In this document: positions 6,920 through 11,425 of the stretch, piece by piece | Position numbering within the stretch: the first letter of the stretch is position 1 | How the letters are laid out: each line of letters begins with the position of its first letter | NCBI GenBank assembly: GCA_902783935.1 | Contig: CACZTA010000030.1 | Span: 1 to 11,425, forward strand | DNA length: 11,425 bases | Source of the DNA: an uncultured Lachnospiraceae bacterium | GTDB lineage: Bacteria > Bacillota > Clostridia > Lachnospirales > Lachnospiraceae | Direction: 5' to 3' | The notes under the pieces: model-generated | Databases searched by the model: none | What the model saw: the letters and a program-made list of their open reading frames with translations, nothing else | What the model was told of the DNA's origin: nothing | Position numbers and translations under genes: made by a program

Positions 6920-8890
6920 ATGATAACAGAATACGATAAAGCGAAAAAACTCGGAGACAGACAGGTGCACCGCGCGATTGTCTCGGGGCAGTATCCTTAT
7001 CTGCCGGCCCTTGACGACCTGCTGGAGACGGGGCACGCCGAATACCCGGTCGGTCTCGCGGAGATTCCGGTCCGCATGATTGCCGGAACGAAGACACAGG
7101 GACGGCAGTCCGCGTTTTCTTCGGGATTTATGCCGATTCTCGACAACAGTTCAGAGTTTGCGGCAAAGTGGAACCAGCTCTATAATGCGCAGCTCGAAGA
7201 GGGGATCCGGGATCCCGTCAAAGTGTATGAATACATGCAGCGCTTCTATGTCCAGGAAGGGAACAAGCGCGTGTCCGTCATGCGCTATCTCGACATGCCC
7301 CTGATCATGGCGGACGTGATCCGCGTGATGCCGTTCCGCAGGGACGAGCGGGACATCCGGGTCTACTATGAGTTCACGGAATTCTACCGCGTCGCCCCGA
7401 TCTATGAGATCACGTTTACGGAAGAAGGATGCTATGCGGAACTGGCGGAAATACTTGGGCAGGACCTGTCGGAGCCCTGGCCCGCGGAAACCGTGGAAGC
7501 CGTCCGGTCGGCGTTCAGCCTGTTTTCGAAGCTGTTTGAGCCAAGGCGGGGATATCTCCAGATCACGACAGGGGACGCCTTCCTTTTGTATCTCAAGATT
7601 TACAGCATCGAGAGCATCCTGAATGAGTCCTCTTCCGTCATTGAGAAGAGAATCTCGGGGATCTGGAATGAAATCCTGAATGCCAGCCGGACAGGCAGCG
7701 ACAGGATCAATCTGATCGAACGGCCGGAGGTCCTCGACAGTCCGCCGCCGGCAGGCGCTTCGGCAGGCGGCGTTCTGCGCTCTCTTCTTAAGGCGGCGCC
7801 GAAGTATACGGAAGAAAACCCGCTCAGGATTGCCTTCCTGTATGAAAAGGCGCCGGATGAGTCCCGCTGGATCTATTCGCATGAACTCGGGAGAAACCAT
7901 CTTGAGCAGGTGTTTGACGGGCTTGTGGAGACGATCCGCTACGACGGATGTTCGACGGACGAACAGATCGGGAAAGCGGTGGAATCTGCCGCCGCAGATA
8001 AAAATGAACTGGTGATCACCACATCCCCGGCTCAGATGAACCAGACGCTCCGGTCGGCGATTGCATTTCCGGAAATAAAATTCATGAACTGCTCCGTCAA
8101 CCTCGCCCACAGCGCGGTGCGCTCATACTACGGAAGGATGTTTGAGGCGAAATTCCTCATGGGCGCGCTGGCGGCGTCGGCATCAGACAATGCACTGATC
8201 AGCTACCGGGCGGACTACCCGATCTACGGGGCGATCGCCAATATCAACGCATTTGCCATCGGGGCCGCGATGGTCAATCCGGACGCGCGCATCCTGCTGT
8301 CCTGGTCTTCCGTGAAGAAGCATGACGAGTGGCAGGAGGACATGCTCGAGAAGGAAGTAACCGTTTTCTCCGGGCCGGACCTGATCAAGCCCCGGACGGC
8401 GTCCAGGGAGTACGGCATCTACCGCCGGGAGAGCGGCGGGACGATCAGGAATCTGGCGGCCCCGGTGTGGGACTGGGGCGTCTTTTATGAAAAGATCGTC
8501 AGGACGGTCCTGAACGGCACCTGGGAGGCCCGGGCGCTGACGAAGGACGGACAAGCCGTGAATTACTGGCTCGGGATGGATTCCGGCGTGATCGATGTCA
8601 TCCTGTCGGACAAAATCCCTTATTATTCGAGAAAACTCGTGAAGACGCTGAAGCAGGCTGTCTGTGCGGGGAGCCTGAGCCCGTTTGACGGGGAACTCCG
8701 GAGCCGGGAAGGGGTGGTCAAGGCGGAAGACGCGCCGAGACTTACAAATGAAGAAATCATCACCATGAACTGGCTGAATGATAATGTCATCGGAACAATC
8801 CCGGATCTGTCGGATCTCTACGAAGAGGCAAAAGAAACCGTTCAGGTGAGCGGCGTGAAGCCCCCTGAAAAGAATCCGGGAGCCGTATGA
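6920..8890 (+). CDS. Cytosolic ParB-like / Bmp (PnrA-like) nucleoside-binding fusion protein
   Basis: A 656-residue protein with two parts and no signal peptide or membrane segment. Residues about 40-140 carry a ParB/Srx-like nuclease-fold signature: GLAEIPVRMI (45-54), a conserved EEGIRDPVKVYEYMQRFYV stretch (93-111) and EGNKRVSVMRYLD (113-125), which resembles the GxxR box of ParB-type domains. Residues about 300-600 match the Bmp family (basic membrane protein / PnrA-like, periplasmic-binding fold): LRIAFLYEKAPDES (302-315), a sensor-like segment ending NCSVNL (390-395), YYGRMFEAKFLMGALAA (403-419), YPIYGAIANINAFAIGAAMVNP (433-454) and DSGVIDVILSD (554-564). Ordinary Bmp proteins are lipoproteins feeding nucleoside ABC transporters; this one appears intracellular and has no transporter neighbour, so it may sense nucleosides. 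The start has AAAGGAAA at 6909-6916. It lies 34 nt before the metallophosphoesterase, likely one transcript. The Bmp half is confident; the ParB-like half is tentative. Confidence 0.8.
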   Translation: MITEYDKAKKLGDRQVHRAIVSGQYPYLPALDDLLETGHAEYPVGLAEIPVRMIAGTKTQGRQSAFSSGFMPILDNSSEFAAKWNQLYNAQLEEGIRDPVKVYEYMQRFYVQEGNKRVSVMRYLDMPLIMADVIRVMPFRRDERDIRVYYEFTEFYRVAPIYEITFTEEGCYAELAEILGQDLSEPWPAETVEAVRSAFSLFSKLFEPRRGYLQITTGDAFLLYLKIYSIESILNESSSVIEKRISGIWNEILNASRTGSDRINLIERPEVLDSPPPAGASAGGVLRSLLKAAPKYTEENPLRIAFLYEKAPDESRWIYSHELGRNHLEQVFDGLVETIRYDGCSTDEQIGKAVESAAADKNELVITTSPAQMNQTLRSAIAFPEIKFMNCSVNLAHSAVRSYYGRMFEAKFLMGALAASASDNALISYRADYPIYGAIANINAFAIGAAMVNPDARILLSWSSVKKHDEWQEDMLEKEVTVFSGPDLIKPRTASREYGIYRRESGGTIRNLAAPVWDWGVFYEKIVRTVLNGTWEARALTKDGQAVNYWLGMDSGVIDVILSDKIPYYSRKLVKTLKQAVCAGSLSPFDGELRSREGVVKAEDAPRLTNEEIITMNWLNDNVIGTIPDLSDLYEEAKETVQVSGVKPPEKNPGAV

Positions 8891-8892
8891 AG

Positions 8893-8908
8893 GGCCGCGA
8901 AGGCGGCC
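8893..8908 (+). repeat. Short GC hairpin between the Bmp-type and phosphoesterase genes
   Basis: GGCCGC (8893-8898) and GCGGCC (8903-8908) form a perfect 6-bp stem with a GAAG loop, filling half of the 34-nt gap. There is no T-tract, so it is not a terminator. It could affect mRNA processing or translation of the downstream gene, whose SD (GGAGG, 8912-8916) begins 4 nt after the stem. Confidence 0.4.
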
Positions 8909-8924
8909 GTCGGAGGACGGAATT

Positions 8925-9599
8925 ATGAAAATACTGGCGCTTGCGGACCAGGAGAGCAAAAGTCTCTGGGACTATTATGACCCGGAGCGGGTGAAAGGCG
9001 TTGAGCTCATCATTTCCTGCGGAGACCTGGACGCAGCCTATCTGGAATTCCTGGTGACGATGACAAACTGCCCGGTGCTGTATGTCATGGGGAACCATGA
9101 CACGGAGTACCTGCGGAACCCGCCCGGCGGATGTACGGATATAGACGGAAATATCGTCCGCGCGGGCGGCCTCCGGATCGCCGGGCTCGGGGGCTGCATG
9201 AAGTATAACGAGTCGCCGCTGCAGTTTACGGAGAAGGAAATGGAAAAAAGAGTGCGGAGCCTGCACAGGAAGGCCGTCATGGCGGGCGGCATCGATGTGC
9301 TTGTCACGCACGCGCCGGTTCAGGGGACCGGGGACATGGAGGATCTGCCGCACAGGGGGTTTGCCTGCTTTCATGACCTGCTGAACCGATGGAAGCCGGC
9401 TTATATGCTCCACGGACATGTGCACCGGACATACGGAAGCGGGTTCCGCCAGACGTTCCGGCATGAAAGCGGGACGATGATTGTGAATGCATGTGAGCGC
9501 TGCCTGATCGACGCGGTCCCGGCTTCGTCCGGCTGCGGCCTGTATGAGCGCCTCCGCCCGCTGAGATTTTCAGGGGCTGCCGGCCGACCTGATAGATGA
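8925..9599 (+). CDS. Metallophosphoesterase (calcineurin-like)
   Basis: Cytosolic 224-residue calcineurin-like phosphoesterase using a two-metal centre. Motifs in order: D8 in ALADQES, GD (33-34) in SCGDLDAAYL, GNHD (56-59), H129 in VTHAP, and HGHVH (163-167). The first motif, usually D-x-H, is D-Q-E, as I recall for a Clostridia subgroup of this family, so one metal ligand is changed. The substrate cannot be read from sequence; relatives include phosphodiesterases, nucleotidases and protein phosphatases. The start ATG 8925 follows GGAGG (8912-8916). The gene is probably co-transcribed with the Bmp-type fusion, which makes a nucleotide-related substrate plausible but unproven. No good terminator follows it. 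Confidence 0.88.
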   Translation: MKILALADQESKSLWDYYDPERVKGVELIISCGDLDAAYLEFLVTMTNCPVLYVMGNHDTEYLRNPPGGCTDIDGNIVRAGGLRIAGLGGCMKYNESPLQFTEKEMEKRVRSLHRKAVMAGGIDVLVTHAPVQGTGDMEDLPHRGFACFHDLLNRWKPAYMLHGHVHRTYGSGFRQTFRHESGTMIVNACERCLIDAVPASSGCGLYERLRPLRFSGAAGRPDR

Positions 9600-9704
9600 C
9601 GAAATTATTACAAAATATACATTAATGCAGGGCAGACACCGCATTTTTGTGACAGTTGCCCGTATATATCCTGTGTTTTCCGCGTGGTTTGATCATATTG
9701 GGGG

Positions 9705-9732
9705 TGGACTTTTTACTAATTTGTGTTATAAT
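9705..9732 (+). promoter_or_regulatory. Sigma-A type promoter with extended -10, upstream of the CHAP gene
   Basis: TATAAT at 9727-9732 is a perfect -10, preceded by TGT at 9724-9726 (extended -10). TGGACT at 9705-9710 is a fair -35 (4 of 6) with 16-nt spacing. The predicted start of transcription is about 9739-9740, giving a leader of roughly 115 nt to ATG 9855. The surrounding 9600-9735 stretch is much more AT-rich than the genes. It is the clearest promoter in the window. Confidence 0.75.
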
Positions 9733-9752
9733 TGTTACGACCTGTAACAATT
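9730..9752. repeat. Perfect inverted repeat overlapping promoter and transcription start (candidate operator)
   Basis: AATTGTTAC (9730-9738) and GTAACAATT (9744-9752) are perfect 9-bp arms around GACCT. The left arm overlaps the last three bases of the -10 box and the dyad centre sits near +1 to +2, the classical position for a repressor site. The TTGTTA/TAACAA half-sites match those of Rex (TTGTTAA-N4-TTAACAA), but the gap is one base longer, so the regulator is unassigned. Confidence 0.6.
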
Positions 9753-9854
9753 TGGTTCCGCGAAGGGGGAGCGCGGAAGAACACATTTGAAAGCAGACGG
9801 ATCCTTAAGGACGGAACGTCCGGGGAGGATGCCTGCGGAAAGAAAAACAGGATT
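9740..9854 (+). other. Structured 5' leader of the CHAP gene
   Basis: The predicted untranslated leader contains TTCCGCG (9756-9762) pairing with CGCGGAA (9772-9778), and GGACG (9809-9813) pairing with CGTCC (9817-9821). An overlapping palindrome, TCCTTAAGGA (9802-9811), would compete with the second stem. I recognise no known riboswitch. A long leader with alternative pairings is compatible with post-transcriptional control but may also be incidental. Confidence 0.35.
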
Positions 9855-11018
9855 ATGTACGAAGAATACAGACAGGAACAGATGATCCCGGCCGTTCGCA
9901 CGGCGGCAGCAGATGAACAGAGAAGCCGGCTGGTCCGCTGGACAGCTGCCTGGATGCTCGGCATCATTGTCTTCCTTACTATTTTTGCAGCAAAAGACGT
10001 CAGGGCCGCTTATAAGGAATCAGACTATAAGCTGGTCTACAATTACGAGTATTACATTAATAAGTATCCTTATCTGAAGAAGAAGTTCAAGACACGCGCA
10101 GCCGTCCTCAAGAGGTTTGTGGAATACGGCATGAATCACGGCGCACGCGGAAGCCTTAACTTCAACCCGAAGAGATACCGGGCGAATTATCCGGACCTGC
10201 AGAAGAAGTACGGATACAACTGGAAGCAGTACTATCTGCATTATATGCGCACCGGCAAGGCGGAAGGACGTCTGGCCAGGGCAGATGTAAAAACCTACAA
10301 GTTTAAACTTGCGATCAATCCGAACGGCGGCAAGTACAAAGGATCAACGAAAATCCAGACGCGCTACCGCAAATACGGAACCAAGCTGACGATGCCGAAG
10401 CCGACGAGGGCAGGGTACGTCTTTGCCGGATGGAAGCTCATCGGGACAGGAAAACTGAACGGCAACGTATTCGTCTTTACGAGGACGAGACTCGGCACAA
10501 CGACCCTGAAGGCGACGTGGAAGAAAGCCACGACTGACGCAAAGGTCGAAAATATGGTGAGATTTGCCCTGTCCAAGGTCGGCATGGGCGGATCTGAAGT
10601 CTGGAGATACTGGGGCTTTGAAGAAGAGTGGTGCTGCATGTTCGTCACTTACTGCGCGGACAAGGGCGGCGGCCTCATCGGCGCAGGCGTCCAGGAAGAT
10701 CAGTGGGGCAACGGCAGACTGCCGAAGTGCGCGGGACAGCGCGAGCTCGCTTACCTGCTCAAGGCCAGGGGCCAGCTGCACTTCTCCTCATCCGGTTATA
10801 TGCCGAAGCGCGGCGACCTGATTTTCTTCTCAAGGTCAGGCAGAACGACCAATGTCTACAACTTCTCGCATATCGGCATCGTGACCGGCTGCGACGGCAA
10901 GTATGTCTACACGGTCGAAGGCAATACGGGCACATATGACCGCCACACATCCTACGTCAAGGAAAAGAGCTATGAGCTGACCGCGGAAAGAGTGGCCGCA
11001 TACGGCGAGATCAAGTAA
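9855..11018 (+). CDS. Secreted CHAP-domain protein with InlB-type B-repeat (putative peptidoglycan hydrolase)
   Basis: 387-residue exported protein. After a 28-residue N-terminal region comes a hydrophobic segment (about 29-46) with a possible cleavage site at VRA (49-51). Two copies of a Tyr-rich module follow (about 58-99 and 103-138: N-x-x-x-Y ... YP.L..K(Y/F) ... YG/RTG), a type seen in secreted proteins of Clostridia. Residues 149-222 form one Listeria-Bacteroides/InlB B-repeat (INPNGGKY ... PTRAGYVFAGW ... LKATW). The C-terminal CHAP domain (about 231-384) has catalytic C260 in EWCCMFVTYC, H339 in FSHIGIV and E355/N357 in TVEGNTG. CHAP enzymes are amidases or endopeptidases of peptidoglycan; the exact bond is not predictable. 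The frame is open back to TTG 9732, but that codon lies in the promoter. ATG 9855 has GGAAAG (9837-9842) at a long spacing; ATG 9882, after AGGA (9874-9877), is an alternative. The gene appears monocistronic. Confidence 0.85.
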   Translation: MYEEYRQEQMIPAVRTAAADEQRSRLVRWTAAWMLGIIVFLTIFAAKDVRAAYKESDYKLVYNYEYYINKYPYLKKKFKTRAAVLKRFVEYGMNHGARGSLNFNPKRYRANYPDLQKKYGYNWKQYYLHYMRTGKAEGRLARADVKTYKFKLAINPNGGKYKGSTKIQTRYRKYGTKLTMPKPTRAGYVFAGWKLIGTGKLNGNVFVFTRTRLGTTTLKATWKKATTDAKVENMVRFALSKVGMGGSEVWRYWGFEEEWCCMFVTYCADKGGGLIGAGVQEDQWGNGRLPKCAGQRELAYLLKARGQLHFSSSGYMPKRGDLIFFSRSGRTTNVYNFSHIGIVTGCDGKYVYTVEGNTGTYDRHTSYVKEKSYELTAERVAAYGEIK

Positions 11019-11042
11019 ATAATTAAATAATACAAGCAGAAG

Positions 11043-11070
11043 CCGGCAGGGAGTGATCCCTGCCGGTTTT
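11043..11070 (+). terminator. Rho-independent terminator between the CHAP and PPIase genes
   Basis: Perfect 10-bp stem CCGGCAGGGA (11043-11052) / TCCCTGCCGG (11057-11066), loop GTGA, followed by TTTT. It lies 24 nt after the CHAP stop. The downstream gene's SD starts right after the T-run. Confidence 0.85.
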
Positions 11071-11076
11071 GGGAGG
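11071..11076 (+). promoter_or_regulatory. Shine-Dalgarno of the PPIase gene abutting the terminator
   Basis: GGGAGG at 11071-11076 stands 9 nt before ATG 11086, so the start is clear. A second AAGG-like stretch (11079-11082) is closer but weaker. No convincing promoter is seen between the CHAP stop and this site. Confidence 0.7.
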
Positions 11077-11085
11077 AAAAGGAAA

Positions 11086-11425
11086 ATGGCTTCGGGCAAA
11101 AAGAAAAAGAACGTCAGCAAACAGGAACAGAAGGCGAAACAGGGAAAAATGATTGTCGCTGCAGCAGCGGTCTTAATGGCGGTGGGGATCACGGGCATCG
11201 TCATTTCTACGGTGACGGAGAGACGGAAGGCAGCGGCGGAGTCTTCTGCCGCGCAGAGCACGGCGGGAACGGAAAACGCGGGAGACCTCATCGTGAGCGC
11301 CGCGGATCTCAATGTTTCCCACTATGCGGACGTGGAGATCGAAGATTACGGGACGGTGACGCTCGCGCTCGACAGGAGCATTGCCCCCGCTACAGTCGAT
11401 AATTTCGTGAAGCTCGCGGAGAGCG
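11086..11425 (+). CDS. Cyclophilin-type peptidyl-prolyl cis-trans isomerase, membrane-anchored (3' end cut by window)
   Basis: The visible 113 residues show a Lys-rich N-terminus (MASGKKKKNVSKQEQK), one hydrophobic segment at about 22-42, an Ala/Ser/Glu-rich linker, and then the first strand and helix of a cyclophilin: YADVEIEDYGTVTLALDRSIAPATVDNFVKLAES (about 80-113). The G-T-(V/I)-T-L-x-L-D ... AP-x-T-V-x-NFVKLA pattern is characteristic of bacterial cyclophilins. The product would sit outside the membrane as an anchored or secreted PPIase helping exported proteins fold. The catalytic Arg, Phe and His region lies beyond the window. There is no Cys lipobox in the hydrophobic segment. Confidence 0.88.
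   Translation, partial: MASGKKKKNVSKQEQKAKQGKMIVAAAAVLMAVGITGIVISTVTERRKAAAESSAAQSTAGTENAGDLIVSAADLNVSHYADVEIEDYGTVTLALDRSIAPATVDNFVKLAES

Noticed and set aside
5984..7036. Open frame of 350 codons on the - strand opposite galE and its terminator
   Set aside because: Runs across a certain galE gene and a terminator hairpin, with no recognisable domain; a shadow frame.
9630..9661. GGGCA/TGCCC imperfect stem as a terminator of the phosphoesterase gene
   Set aside because: Only 5 bp plus 3 inner pairs with an asymmetric internal loop, and no T-run after it.
9732..9854. N-terminal extension of the CHAP protein from TTG 9732
   Set aside because: The region is the promoter -10 and operator-like repeat, and it would put more than 70 residues before the hydrophobic segment.
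9829..9885. Short upstream frame from ATG 9829 in the CHAP leader, overlapping the CHAP start
   Set aside because: The GGGGAGG stretch abuts the ATG with no spacing, so initiation there is unlikely.
1..11425. Mobile element, phage or CRISPR content
   Set aside because: No transposase, integrase, long direct repeats or spacer-repeat pattern seen; all genes are housekeeping- or envelope-like with similar base composition.

Overview
The window reads as chromosomal DNA of a fairly GC-rich Gram-positive member of the Clostridia, most likely Lachnospiraceae. This is inferred from protein style (a Lachnospiraceae-type Amidase_2 protein, a UPF0371/DUF1846 protein, a signal-less Bmp-family protein, a CHAP protein with an InlB-type B-repeat) and from strong purine-rich Shine-Dalgarno sites. 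No database search was possible. All nine genes lie on the + strand. There are no rRNA, tRNA, CRISPR or insertion sequences, and no gene-free stretch longer than about 255 bp.

Layout: (1) 1-624, 3' part of an N-acetylmuramoyl-L-alanine amidase gene, followed by a terminator-like hairpin. (2) 762-5648, a tight cluster: a VanZ-like membrane protein, two tandem paralogous extracellular solute-binding-like proteins, and a DUF1846 protein whose start lies inside the end of the preceding gene. (3) 5774-6790, galE, encoding UDP-glucose 4-epimerase, closed by a good rho-independent terminator. (4) 6920-9599, a two-gene unit: a cytosolic protein joining a ParB-like N-terminal region to a Bmp/PnrA-type nucleoside-binding fold, then a small metallophosphoesterase. 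(5) 9600-9854, a regulatory intergenic region with an extended -10 promoter overlapped by a perfect 9-bp inverted repeat, then a structured leader of about 115 nt. (6) 9855-11018, a secreted CHAP-domain protein, followed by a perfect terminator hairpin. (7) 11086 to the window end, the 5' part of a membrane-anchored cyclophilin-type peptidyl-prolyl isomerase.

A common theme is the cell envelope: two putative peptidoglycan hydrolases (Amidase_2 and CHAP), a VanZ-like protein, GalE supplying UDP-galactose and probably UDP-GalNAc for surface glycans, exported binding-protein-like products and an extracytoplasmic PPIase. The parts most worth following up are the orphan tandem solute-binding paralogs with no transporter genes or lipobox, the signal-less ParB-like/Bmp fusion paired with a metallophosphoesterase, and the operator-like repeat at the CHAP gene promoter.
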